Shown piece by piece: positions 48,101-60,488 of a DNA stretch of 64,000 bases. A program made the translations under genes and the position numbers. The DNA lies in contig SCFE01000117.1 in the NCBI GenBank assembly GCA_004352715.1, forward strand, positions 828,281-892,280, given 5' to 3'. The notes beneath the pieces were generated by a model. That model saw only the letters and a list, made by a program, of their open reading frames with translations. It was not told the origin of the DNA and ran no database searches. Position 1 is the stretch's first letter, and every line of letters begins with the position of its first letter. The DNA comes from Hofstenia miamia (Eukaryota > Xenacoelomorpha > Acoela).

Positions 48101-48870
48101 GCAATATATTTGCTAAAAGATACAATTAAACTACAAACTAAATATAAAATATATAATAACTTTCTGTGTGGTAAGCTAAGTGTAAAAAATCAGTACATTT
48201 GTTTAGCATGTTTGTGTCAGTGTAAAAGTAAAATTTTTGGTTTTTAAAAATTTTTTCTACTCTAACCTCATTTTTTAAATCATTCCAAATATTAAAGGCT
48301 GCTCGATGAAAACTAGTGCAGGAAACACTCTGCAAATAGATTTATCTTGGATCGTGGACTTACTTTTAAGTCATTATCAAGAAAAGAAATTGATTGTCGG
48401 CCATATTTATGCTTAAAAAATTGAAGCTGCATGGAATTGTATTTGATATAGCGGGCATAATATATTATGCTTTCGTCTGTATTCACTAACATGATCATTC
48501 TTAAGTGCAAAATTTCATGTTCTTAGTGACCAATTAAAATAAATAACGGCTCTTTCTATTAAAATTAATAAAAATGAACAGTAATGTAAATGCACGTAAT
48601 AATTGAACGCGATAATGTGGTCCTAAATTTTTGTGGTGGTATAAGTATCTAACGCCAGAAGCCATTTTTTGCAACTTTTTAGAAGAAATTATTGTTTTAA
48701 ATCTTTGTCCATATCAACAACTAAATATGAAACATTATCACTTTGTTTTATTGGAACACTGTTAACAATTAATTCGATCTTGTTTGTTATTTCTTTTACA
48801 GAATTGGGGAAAAATATAATGAATTCCATTTTTTCAATATTCACTTTTTAATTGATTGGATGAGAAATAC
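48090..48870 (-). pseudogene. LINE copy B, 3' half of reverse transcriptase
   Basis: The - strand from 48,870 reads FSSNQLKVNIEKMEFIIFF, then VPIKQSDNVSYL, the MASGVRYL region, SRSKINLFAE and the C-terminal SFHRAAFNIWNDLKNEV. These parallel copy A block for block. The reading picks up where the segment right of the foldback element (51,225 onwards) stops. The 3' end has the same TTGCTTTGACTC motif as copy A. Confidence 0.82.
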
Positions 48871-48874
48871 CTAG

Positions 48875-51220
48875 AAGTAGTATAAAAGCGATTCCGTTTC
48901 GTTGATATTTTTTACCTTTGACCCTGGCGGGCATGGATATGATGTAATTGTGTACTTTGGCCGTCTGTGTATCTCTGACGTCATTGGAATATGTTTTCTT
49001 GGCAAACACATTTGTTTGCAGTCTATTGTTTAAAATGTAACCAATTTTTACATACACAGAGGTTGAGTAATTTTCAAAAATCCCATGAGATTAAAATTGT
49101 TGCAATCTATTGTTGAAAATGTAAAAAATTTTCTATTCATATTAAATAATTTTTAAATACCATTGAAATTCTATATGCAAAAAAATTACGTTTTTGAATT
49201 TACATAATTAATAAGTATTTTCAAACATAAATAATTTTTTAATATTGAGGGTAATAAATACATTTCACAGACGACACATATGTCAATAGCAAAATTGTAG
49301 AATGTTTTAAAATTTATATTTATATGCGATATTAAATAAAACCATTCATTCTTTAAAATACGAAAATAAAATCTGAATTTACAACAAAGATTAGTCGTAT
49401 TCATATGTATATATGTTTTTCTTACTCGGTCTTGAAAGTTTATACTAATACCATCATGAAATTTTCATTTTGTTCAAAGTGACAAACCATATGAAGTGAA
49501 AAAATGTATAAAGTGGAAAACCCGTGGAAAACCCATGTAAAAGAGCATAAATGTGTAAAAAAATGACTACAAATGTGAAATCGTCAGAAAAGGAATGTAA
49601 GTCACAAATGTGAAAAAACGTCGGAAAAGAAATGTAGGTTACAAACGTGANNNNNNNNNNNNNNNNNNNNNNNNNNNNNNNNNNNNNNNNNNNNNNNNNN
49701 NNNNNNNNNNNNNNNNNNNNNNNNNNNNNNNNNNNNNNNNNNNNNNNNNNNNNNNNNNNNNNNNNNNNNNNNTCGGAAAAGAAATGTAGGTTACAAACGT
49801 GAAAAAATGTTGGAAAAGGAATGTAAGTCACAAAAATGGAAAAATTTTGGAAAAGAAATGTAAGTCTAAAAACGTTGAAGGTCATAGGCCATGTAAACAT
49901 AATTGTATAAATTGGGAAAAACATGTAATAGATATTGTGAAAAATTCTACTTTATATGATTTGAAAGTGTTATTTAATTGTTATAATTGTAAAGGGATTT
50001 CATGTTTGGTAGATAATCTTTACGATTGGATACATTTTTGACATTTGAACAATATATAAATTACGCAATGTTAACAATTGTCTGTAGAGAGGTGCAACTT
50101 TGTACAGCATAATGGAATTTTACACGGCTGTATCGTTTTTATAATTTGTTACATTCTGACAGTTGAACAATGGCATATAGATAAACTATGCTGACATTAT
50201 AAAAGCATGCAACTTTTCTACACAGTCTGTCTAATGGAATTTCACATTGATGAAAGAACTACCCATAAAGATTTCAAACTTTTTGGTAAGCTATTTTTAT
50301 AATTAAATTTCAGATATTGTTTTGATTCTTAACGCTTTTTTGCAATATTATCTCTAGATAGTTTACAGATATTTCTTTTAAAATGTAATCAATTTTATTT
50401 TAATGAATTGCTGCGAATTTGCAGTCCGACGTTAAATTAATTATATACTTTATCATAAATAGAAACGTCTTTTGTTTGTTAATACATATTTTTAATTGAA
50501 TTTATTTAACCTTTAAGTGTGATGTGTTTTATACTGTGATCTATCATCTCATTTGACTTGTTTATTAATCATTCATTTAGATACGACTGTGTGAAATTCA
50601 TAATGTGTAAATACACATTGCATTTGTTTCATACAGAATTCCCTCAAAAACAATGATTATAAACTAACACAATAGACAAATTTAATAGTAAGATATATAT
50701 GGTCATTATAAGCAAAGTGTAGAATAAATTACATTTTTGTCTTGTCTTAAACACGTATGTGAATTTTACCACGTGCGTTTATAAAATTTTAGAAATTGCT
50801 ATTTTTTGCATAAACTAGTTTTTGGTTTTTTCCAAAAAAAATATTTTGCATTATTACCGAAATAAGACATTACGCTTTTAACAAGTATTATTATCTCTCT
50901 GATTCAAACATTTGTTATTAAATTTTACTAAATAAAAGAAGTAAAATAAAAATGTAAAGTAAATTGATGCGGTATTTTCCAATGTCATATATGTTAATAA
51001 AAAAAAACAAGTATGTAAACTAAGTTAGGCCACGTAAATAAGAGAGTAAAGAAATTGGTTACATTTTTAACAATAGACTGCAAAAAAATGTGTTTGCCAA
51101 GAAAACATATTCCAATGACGTCAGAGATACACAGACAAAGTACACAATTACATCATATCCATGCCCGCCAGGATCAAAGGTAAAAAATATCAACGAAATG
51201 GACTCGCTTTTATTCTACTC
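48875..51220. mobile_element. Foldback DNA element nested in LINE copy B
   Basis: Inverted arms of about 172 bp (48,875-49,048 and 51,049-51,220) are roughly 94% identical, with one 4-bp indel. They are flanked by CTAG on both sides (48,871-48,874 and 51,221-51,224). The interior has a minisatellite (49,560-49,880), a 122-N gap and AT-rich sequence with no transposase. The element splits the LINE reverse transcriptase just after its FADD block. It is therefore a separate insertion into the LINE. Its superfamily is not assigned. Confidence 0.75.
49560..49880. repeat. Minisatellite of about 37 bp inside the foldback element
   Basis: Units of the form GTCGGAAAAGAAATGTAGGT plus TACAAACGTGAAAAAAT repeat with variation on both sides of a 122-N gap (49,651-49,772), so the copy number is unknown. 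Open frames across it are repeat translations, not genes. Confidence 0.85.
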
Positions 51221-51224
51221 CTAG

Positions 51225-52720
51225 AAAGATTTTAGATATCACGTTGTAAAATTTTTGCTGCCTAAATGCATCATTAGCTGTATTTATGAAGCAAGTATCA
51301 TCAGCAAATTGATATATTTCCCTATGATTTACATGCTTAATTATGTCATTTAGGTACATTGCATATAAAATTGGCGCTAGTACTGCCCCTCGATTTCAAA
51401 TTATTCATTAAAACACGCTGCTTTCTATTTTCTAAAAATCTCAAATCATTTAATTGATTTTTATTGAAATCCGTAATTTTTAAGTTTAATAGCCAAAATT
51501 TCAACTATAAATTGATTAAATGCAAATTATGGTCGCTAAATATATTAACGGCTAAATTAGGTACAATAGTTTTTAATTCTTCTAAAGTAGATAGCCAAAA
51601 CGAAATGTTGACTTACAATTTGATTGCCTAGGTTCTAATAGCGGAGTTTTAGGAAAATTGAAGTTACCTAAAAATGATTTAGTATCCTTTTTTATTATTA
51701 ATATACAACGAAATTTCAAGCTTTCAAAAAATTGACGTTTTTTTAAAGCTGAACTTTTGGCACGTAAGTCTTTAATTACATGTTATTTCTTTGATCTTTC
51801 GTAATTACTTGATTATCAGTCATGCTTAAATTAAATCGTCGTGATTTGTTGGTTACTCGGCGATTTTTACCCAATGCTACTTGGTTTACGACTTGATTGA
51901 TCTGTACCGCAATGTAATTTAACATGTGGGAACCACAATTTAGAGTAAAAATGTAATCGCATGGAACATTTTGAAGCAAATTTTCCATGATCTCATCTGA
52001 ATAATTTTTGAAATCCCTAGAAAACATCGTTTTAAATTTAGGAAGCTTAACTTGAATCTTACTAGTATAAATACAAAGTGCGTGATCACTGAAGGATTCA
52101 AGGATATAAGTCTTATATATAGTTTCCGAATGGGATAAAAATTAATCAATGTCATTTTCTGAGTGGAAGTTTGAGAGTTGATTATTTTTAAATTATAAAT
52201 TGCGCATAATTCTTTCAATGATTTTTTTTCTCAAAAAAATTGAAATAGTTGATGTTACAACATGTTTAGCGCGAAGTTATTGCTGGGAATATCTGAAATT
52301 TGATTGCATTTAAACTTTATATACTTTACAAGAAAGTTCTTATTTGGATTATAAGTACATTAATTAATTCATTTTCCGAAGAATTTGTAGGAGACCTAAT
52401 ATCGATCCATAATGATTCAAATTCTTTTTTTGCGTATTGGATTTAAAACTTTTGGTGTAATTAGCATAAGGCCACCGCCTTATTATTAATTAATAAATAA
52501 TAAATAAATAAATACATTAAAATTTTCGGGGTCTGGATTGAACAAATTTGGATTGATATCATTGTTTAACCAACTTACTGTAATAGAAAAAATTGAATTT
52601 GAGCCAAATTGATTTGCAATTTTAAGAAAATGATTTCAATTTGAATTGAGACTTCTGGCGTTTAGGTGAATATATTTAAATTTGACTTCATGACGATTTT
52701 GTGAATTATCAAGATTACAT
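51225..52720 (-). pseudogene. LINE copy B, endonuclease and 5' half of reverse transcriptase
   Basis: From 52,720: FKYIHLNARSLNSN (endonuclease start), SWLNNDINPNLFNPD, then LRELCAIYNLKIINSQTS with a following SFSDHALCIY-type stretch in a shifted frame (the SDH end of an apurinic-type endonuclease). Further on come a heavily decayed reverse transcriptase and the block REIYQFADDTCFINTAN near 51,280-51,340, directly before the foldback insertion. Many frameshifts and stops are present. Confidence 0.8.
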
Positions 52721-52731
52721 TAATCTAAAAT

Positions 52732-52773
52732 TGGGCCAGGATTTAATTCTGAATCTCCTGCTAGGATAATTAA
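52732..52773 (-). other. 2A-like ribosome-skipping motif at the head of LINE ORF2
   Basis: The - strand reads LIILAGDSELNPGP, which fits the D-x-E-x-N-P-G-P consensus of 2A peptides with the usual hydrophobic run and Gly before it. In known 2A peptides the ribosome skips the last Gly-Pro bond, releasing the upstream product. The position between the SGNH ORF1 and the endonuclease matches other LINEs that carry 2A. Here a stop three codons later shows that the copy is dead. Confidence 0.65.
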
Positions 52774-52989
52774 ATGATTAAAAAAGTAGTCATAAATGAA
52801 AGTAAGAAACTATTATAAAAATTTTAGTGATATTTCATAGTAGTGTTGATAACACAGTTTGTTTGTGTGTGTGCGTGGTTGTCTCATGTGTATATAATAA
52901 ATAGTTTTGCATTTTTAAGTAGCAATACAAATATAAACAATACTTACCTTGTACATTGGAATAGGGGCCGGTATGGGCAGTGATGAACT

Positions 52990-53480
52990 GTGGTTGTTGT
53001 CAATAAGTCACGGCATGCGTTGTAGTATGCTGCGCTGACGTGAGAAATGGTGGTTTAACGCAAAGCGCCATATTGATTTGGGCCCATTGAATTCTTTAGA
53101 TTACGGATGAGAGACCTTTATCAGACAGATGGATGCCATCATACGCAAGAAGAGTAGAATTTATGCAGCGTGGGAAAAGAAGGAAATGATCAAAGACTGG
53201 GATGACACTAAGATGACGTTGTGAGAAGCTTCTTATGATTTGATTGCAGTCCTAATTGCGAAGTTCTTTGAGATAATATGATCAGCACAGACAGGGGTAA
53301 ATGTGGTGAGGACTGGAATTGAGCGCATCGATAAGCCCGGTGTTGAGTATTACATTGTCGACGTATAGTTTCTTATTGCGCGATTGTTTCCGTTAGTGCT
53401 GCGCTGCTACTACCTTCGTTCGAATGAATCATCGTGATTTGATCTTGAAGAAACCTCGTTGTACAAACTTTTTTAATTAT
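52990..53480 (-). pseudogene. LINE copy B, ORF1 SGNH hydrolase remnant
   Basis: On the - strand, frames with several breaks read VILNTGLIDALNSS, FDHFLLFPRCINSTLLAYDG and AYDGIHLSDKGLS. These parallel the SGNH domain of copy A (GLIDALNS, WDGIHLSHQGL). This makes copy B a near full-length but decayed element from about 53,480 to 48,090, interrupted by the foldback element. Confidence 0.75.
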
Positions 53481-54240
53481 AATAATAATAACATCGGAGT
53501 TATCGGGCATCTCATTGTCGTTCATTTTAATTTCAGTTGTTTACTAAGCTTTTGCGTTGCATAAACATTTTACGTCTTCATGTATACATATTCTTCGTAT
53601 TTGATTGATCATATCTATTGAACACTTAGATTTATGTTCATATAATATATAGGATGTGACAAAAGCTTTTCTTCGCATTTGTATTTTATGAACAAAAACA
53701 GCATATATCAAAGGCAGTAAATGCTAACAAACTCATGACTGCTTATTGAGCAAATTAACGAACATAGAATTGGATTATTCAATAAAAAATTGTTACCGTC
53801 TTGTACATAAGAACCAGGGTAAGATCGAAGGATTATTGTCACGCTGAATACTGTTTGAAACTCTGAAGAAATCACGGAATATTCACAATTTTTTAGTTGA
53901 TTATTGCTGGTAGTTTAGGAACAGGTTTTAAGTCAACCTATTCACAAGCTTGACAATGTATTGTGTCTCATTTTCATTAATTTCACCGATATGTGCAACC
54001 GTCCTGTTGATGAACGCATTCTCAATAGTGCAACTCACTCCTATAACTACTGGACATTGAGTTTTCAAAATCAATTTTCTCATTTACTGAGATTGAAAAT
54101 ATGTCTTGGATAGGGTGCTTTTTTGCTATTTTAAATGTCCATATTCCGAAAAAAAATCAAAAAAGTAATTTACCAGAATTCTAATCACCATTTCTTGTTA
54201 CTTATTTCAGAGTTAACGATAATTTTAAAGTGATCAGTAG
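53481..54240. other. Intron sequence, nothing recognised
   Basis: AT-rich intron DNA without a recognisable element. Confidence 0.4.
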
Positions 54241-54990
54241 TTTTGCTCCCACATATCATACAAATTGATGCTCACAACCTATTCATTTCTCCAGAGCAGA
54301 TGCCTTAAACAAATGCGTTGGCTGTTTACACTATGCTAGGAGCAACCTCAAGTGAATTATCCCAAAGCAACCTTAAAAATATTTTTTACATTGTATGAAG
54401 TTTACGAGTATTACAGCATGTCGCTCGGACAACGCACTAATGGTATAGCTGCTCAGGATAAAAAATTGCTGATTATGAGCTTTCACTTCCGTTGATAAAA
54501 CATTGTTAAATATCAACATATCCAGAAAGACGGAAAATCGTAAATATCCTTCCACAAGAAAGGCGCCAAGCATATGAAGCATCCTCGCATAAAACCTATT
54601 TCTAAGCTCTCGGTGTGTTTCAGCGTTTGACATTCAAAAGATTATATGAAATTGTTGCAAATAAACTATTTTGCAAATAGTTTGGTTTCAAATGTAAACG
54701 TTCTACAATCATTAGTTACTATTTCATTTGAAACTACTTTACAATTCAATGAATAAAAATGAAAACAAACTATACATTTGGATTTTTCTAAAGCAATTGA
54801 GCGCACATACCATTTGATTCTTCTTCCAAGCTTTGATTTTGGGATTGATGAGGGCTTTTTGGCTATCTTTGCCTATTACACATGGATCAATTATCAAGTT
54901 TGCTATTCTAACGAATTTACAGAAGCTGGATACATTTCAAAGTACCATCTCTGGTTGGATTGCTAAGAAGACAAACTGAAATTTGAGGCT
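54240..54990 (+). pseudogene. Heavily decayed LINE reverse transcriptase
   Basis: The + strand reads FHKKGAKHMKHPRIKPISKL (domain-1 like, KKG...RPIS), then, in the frame at 54,778-54,966, MDFSKAIERTYHLILLPSFD with FGIDEGFLAIFAYYTWI (motif A region: DFSKAF, H-LL, FGI). No later motifs were found. It is a fossil fragment of a family different from copies A and B. Confidence 0.5.
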
Positions 54991-57822
54991 CAAATTTCTT
55001 GCTAAATTACCAATGTCACTATATTTAAAATTTTTTGACCTTACGATATTTATTGTGAACTGGTTATTAATTCATAACACCACCGCGATACTTTTTCTCA
55101 ATACAAAATGAATTAAAGTCGACCGAGTCTCTTCTTAAGCAGATGCTCCATCCTGGAAAATCATGTCAAGAGGGCAACTGAAAATAAGCTTTGCTACAAA
55201 TCCCTAGTAAATAGGGCAAAGGATTTACTGTGATTGTATTTCCTCACAGCGTATAGGAAAAACTCATGCAAATGTTTAGGCTGCTAGTTTCATCATGATT
55301 GCAAGTTCAGATTTTCATCTGAACTGAAAAATTAAAATGTTCTAAGTTAACTATTCTACATGCATGACTACTGACACTAATGTCTACTAGGTGACATGGG
55401 TAAACAACGTTAGTATACAACCAAGCTATGTTATAATATTCAGATACGGTCAAAGAATGAAGTAGCACCCAAAATGAAATTTAGCTAAATAAAAAAGGGT
55501 GATTAGGCCGCAAGTCACCCCTCTACCAGATTATATTAATTGCCAATTCTTGGGCATTACTTAGACAATTACATAGTAATTTTCACTGGTGCTCTAATTC
55601 ATTCTTCTGAAAGATAACTTGTTCGTTACATTCAGTAGGAACATAGCTACAAGTTGATCTGATTTGAAGCTTAGCGAATGGTGGTAATATTGCTGTTTAT
55701 TAGTAATTTATTTAATAAGCACCATATATATAATGATAATGAATGACAAAGGATTCAAATTAGAATATAAATATTAAATAATTCATGTAAGAAGCCATGC
55801 ACCATTGTTTTTAGGAAAGCCTAAAAACCTAGGAGTTGCAGGCGGTCACACATTCCAACAGTTGCTTCAATGAGTATGAGAGCAGGCCCTTGCGGAAGAC
55901 CTTATTCATTGAGAATATAATTAATTCATTAATCAATTTCAATTGAATTTAGTAATGAATTATAATAAGAAACTAAGATAGAAAATAATAAATGTTAAAC
56001 AAAATATGAACAAACAGCTTCAAATCAATGCACTGATTTCCTTTGAGCGCAATTGAGTGAAAACTTTTACATATAAGAAAGTAAGTGGCAATGCATCGCA
56101 AATTCAGTGAATAGAAAGGTTAAAAGGATAATATTCAGGCAAAAGATGTTATTTAAAATTTTATTATCAACTATAAAAGCGCCTAATTGTTAAATTAACG
56201 CAAAAAACCAGTCTGAGCCAATGAGAGACTCGTATAGCACCGGAATAGAAAAATATTTCAATAATTTATATTATGTACAAAAATAATAAAACATGCGTGC
56301 ACCTCTCTCTGCACATTTACAAATAAAGCAAAAAAAATCGAAGCTGCGAAGAGACGCTGCACACTATTCTTCCTTTGATTACTGACGTCGAATTATGCCT
56401 GAAAATTACAAGGGTTAGTGAAGAAGTGCAAGTGTATTTTCTAATAGAACGATCACTTCAGTCAAATTGCCTAATTTTAAACTAGGCGCACACAGTCAAA
56501 CTTCTAGATGATTATTTATGAGTTAATGAAACAGTTAACCGATAGTAATTCATTCTCCTTTGAAATTCGCAATGTAAATCAAATTCAATTCTCAATAAAA
56601 AACAAATCAGGACAACTTCGCATTTTGTGCGCACATGCTTAAAACGATAAGCATTGAAATAAAGTCGTGCTATAGAATTACAGGTGCATGTACAAAACCC
56701 CAAAATAATGTGGAAAGTGTAGTCTGCACAGTGCATTATTCATTTGAAATACCGTTTAGCAATTTTCCAACCTATTTAGAGCAGTTGAATAGATAATAAT
56801 TGCAATGATAATTGCATGCAGTTATCTCAAATACACATGATTTTGATTGAAATTTTCATGGAATTACTATTATGAACTATTTTTAAGTGTTCATTCTATA
56901 AACATCACCCACAACGAAATATTGGGATCTATACGCTAGAGGTTCACATTTTTATGTAATAAATTTTAATTGACGAAATTCCAAAATATTAAATAAATGT
57001 CTACGGTTCCTTAAATACACGAATATGGGGAATGCAAGCTTATAAAGGAGTTAGTAAATGATCAAATACTGACATGTTGTATTAAAAAATAGTTTTGAAT
57101 TTGTGTATTTATAATCTAGTGGCAAATGAATGTGATAATTAATATGTGAAGTATCAACGAACAGTCACGTGATAAAGACCAGAAACTAGTTTTTGCAAAA
57201 TGATATTGTTTTAACAAGAGTGGATTAATGTTTCCAATGATTATTTTGTTTACTGAAGACCTAACTGGTAGCTTTCTATTTTTATACTCTTGATATCAAA
57301 TGAACTTTGTCAGCCTATTCCTGTCTGGCTCTATCAAAGTCAGTGTTTCAAATTACTACAAAAATTCTACTGCATAGCTATAATCTCAATCAACAACTTT
57401 CTTAATGATTCATTGAAATTTTTACTTTAACATGTGAGAATACAAACAAGGTATTCATTTAAAATTGATTTGTTGTGAAATGAATATAGAAAAAATAATA
57501 TTAAAATTTAAGTTAAAATATTTGGTTATATTCAAATGGTTTTATTAGTAAAATCATGATTTTATCAAGTGACTGAACGCAGGTGAATCAACCGTATAAG
57601 TGACGAAAAGTGAATGAAAAATTAATTGAAGGAGAATTTACGATGCGAATACCGACTCCAGGAGTAAACAATATCAGCCTGATATTAAAGACGACTGTCA
57701 ACGGAATTTTTAAATCAAAGTTATGATAAGTTATCGACAAATTCAACAATAAAAATTTATTAAGCCTAAAGGAATACGTTGACTAAAAACTAATTCAGGA
57801 ATATAAGAATAGAAAAACTTAC
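54991..57822. other. Intron sequence, nothing recognised
   Basis: AT-rich; short open frames only, no paired repeat ends. Confidence 0.4.
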
Positions 57823-57848
57823 GTCGCCTGAACCATTGACAAGATGAC
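57823..57848 (-). CDS. ANK: Ankyrin 26-nt micro-exon
   Basis: On the - strand CCATTTTAG precedes 26 bases that end at a GTAAGT donor. The first two bases complete the split codon left by the 60,223-60,375 exon (C + GT, Arg). The rest encodes HLVNGSGD and ends in phase 0, as the next exon at 37,986 requires. Matching phase on both sides and strong sites at both ends support a real exon, although skipping it would shift the frame (26 is not a multiple of 3). Confidence 0.7.
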
Positions 57849-58529
57849 CTAAAATGGATTTTTACATAAGAAATATATGGCAGCGAATTAAATTATACCA
57901 AAATAGAGAAGTCAAAAATACCCTTAACCAATATTGTTTTCAAAATTATTATTATATAGAGAGTATTACATGAATTCAGTAATCTGGAGAGTCGACAAAT
58001 GGTGCATGTACATAAATTGATGTCTTCTCTGGAAAAATTATTCACTTTATAATTTTGTGAGTACTTTCAAATGCAATACGATATTTCCGTAGGGACGTTT
58101 GCTGAAAGAGTAATCCATTTCCACGGAAGATCGTAAGGTAATAGATGCGAAGATTCGATGGTCATAGTAGAATCTATGTTTTATGCGTTATAAAACGGCT
58201 TACAACTTAAATTGGGAGGGGCAAATGAATAGTAAGCAGTATCAACTCTTGGACTTCAATTTATTAAATTATGCAGGCAAAATGTCTTTTGATAAGTGGT
58301 ATTTAGAGTGATACGACAATCATGTTTAAGCAACTACCGTCAAGACCTTTTCAATGTTCATGACCAATTGCATATATTTGCCATTTGCATTCCCAACAAA
58401 ACGACTGAAATGTATTGACAAACAACGCTAATAAATTTATCTGAAAGTTACCAAGTGTCATGAGTCAATGAACTAAATTTAAACGAAGTACAAAGATCTT
58501 TCCACTCTGAAATATCAAATTAGAGTAGA

Positions 58530-58724
58530 CTTTTGTCGGTAATATATGATTCAAAATTTTCTGGATTATTTAAAAAGAGTCAAACCATGCTTGGTGACTT
58601 GGTCAAGTGTGTTGAAAAGAAAAAGAATTTGAAACAATTTAACGTCGAACTATGTCATGTCCTTCGGGACGAAATGGGTATCAAGATAGAGGAATATGTT
58701 GCGGGTATTTCAAGAGCTAATTGA
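58530..58724 (+). pseudogene. Short coding-like ORF antisense to the ankyrin intron
   Basis: About 60 codons on the + strand with balanced, protein-like composition: LFKKSQTMLGDLVKCVEKKK, then LCHVLRDEMGIKIEEYV, ending ISRAN and TGA. An AATAAA follows 40 bp later (58,764-58,769). No start context or clear acceptor defines its beginning. It could be the 3' end of a retrocopy or the terminal exon of a nested gene. I do not recognise the family. Confidence 0.4.
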
Positions 58725-60222
58725 CTGAACAATAATTTAGATCACCATGCCAGCGGGTTTTATAATAAAACTTTTGTGTGAGTAAACACATGTCTGCTAA
58801 AATTTGTCTGTGCTACGAAGTATTATTTGTAGTGCGAAAATAAAAATTTAATTTTGAGAGCTGCAAGTAGCTACCAAACAAATTAGATGAGTTTTTTCAA
58901 ATGTTCGTCACTGTCTCAACACAAAGCTTATGAAAAATAGTTTTCAAAATTTAAGTTAAGCGAAACAATTTATTAAAAAATCAAAGGTTCCCTTCATATT
59001 TGAAAAGACACAAAAGCATGTTTAGATTTTGCCGACTGTGCTATGCTAAAGCTGTTCTGTGCTAGACATCCCAAATATTGACACTATCCTATTTTAGTAG
59101 GTATCTACAGTGGCAGCTCGTGCATGCAGAAGTTAGGCAAGCAAATATTTTTATGTAACCAAATTAGTATAAATTATAAACCATGAAAAATATATTTATA
59201 TGTGAAATCCCTGAGGCAATTTTTTTCAGAAAGATTTGTAATATTATTATAAAAATAAGATTAGTTCTGCAGTTCATTTAATAAAACATTTTCAAGAAAA
59301 ATATTCTATAAACGACATTTGCTTAGGGATGTTAAACTGGTCTCTATTTGAATGCATATGACCAAAACTTATTTCAAAATATATCACTATTAAAATTTTC
59401 CAAGTTAATTTGATTTTCGAATAAATTGGTTGCACATTAGTAGAAAAAATTTGTCTTATTAACAATTTCTAATTTCGGTGAAAAAATAACAAATGGCTAC
59501 CGTGTTCTTATTTAAGAATTTGTACAAGGAATCCGTGGGATAAAAAAATGTGAAAAAATCATTATTCCAGATAGGAACCTCTGTCAAATTATTTATTTCC
59601 AGCACTGATTGAATAGAGAAATGTTTCTGATTGATATTTAAATAATAAATATCATAATTACATTTGGGTTATTGCATTGAATGAAAATAGTTCGCGTGGT
59701 TATTTTACAAAAAAGAGTTTCAATGCGAAGCAATGAGCGGACTGCTTGCTTTGCTAGCTAAATTTTCGTGCAATGAGTTGAAAACAGATATGATTTAATC
59801 TTTTGAGCGAGCGTAAGTCAGGATTAAGGCATCTGCTTGCTGTGGCACAATCTAATTATTTTTAAAGCAATTCATAATGAATTATTTCCTAAATTCCATT
59901 CATATTATTACTTGAATGTTGTTTTAACGCAAACTAGCAATTTACGATTTGTACATTTGTATAGCGATATAAATTCATACAATTAAGAATGAAATTCATT
60001 TATTAAAAAATGATTGGACAAGCATTGCTTGCGTTGCTTATGGGTGTCTATCAAATTAGTTTGAGTTGCATTTAATAGTAATGAATATTACCTTTAGAAT
60101 GACCGACAAAACGTTAAAAAGAAATTAAAATTGCTCGCTGTTACAATTTTGAAACAAAATTTTGTAAAGAATGATGACCAGAGCATTTAGTTTCATTGAA
60201 TTTAAAAATAAAAAATACGTAC
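58725..60222. other. Intron sequence, nothing recognised
   Basis: AT-rich ankyrin intron DNA with no element or exon found. Confidence 0.4.
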
Positions 60223-60375
60223 GTCCTTCGATATCTTTGAATCGATTAACGTAGCCCTCGACCTCAGCAGTAACATCATCATTGACGTGCTTTTTTACAT
60301 GGAAGGTTGGACCCATACAGTCCGCGTTGATGTCGTCTCGTCCAATTAAACGAAGTGCTCGTTCAAGAATAGGAC
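60223..60375 (-). CDS. ANK: Ankyrin, exon after the death domain
   Basis: 153 bp from a TTCATAG acceptor to a GTACGT donor. The first two bases complete a Gly codon, then PILERALRLIGRDDINADCM and GPTFHVKKHVNDDVTAEVE follow, with VNRFKDIEG before a split Arg codon. Its first residues complete the last helix of the death domain. The remainder starts the regulatory tail. Confidence 0.88.
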
Positions 60376-60488
60376 CTATGAACAGAATATATTAAAATAA
60401 ATGAGGGATTACGTAAAAGTAATTAATGATAATTTGCAAAAGCTCCATGCAAAAATTTATCGAAAGTGAAATATTGTCAATGATCTAC

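Noticed and set aside
49454-49924. 156-codon frame at the minisatellite
   Set aside because: Translation of a tandem repeat plus N gap.
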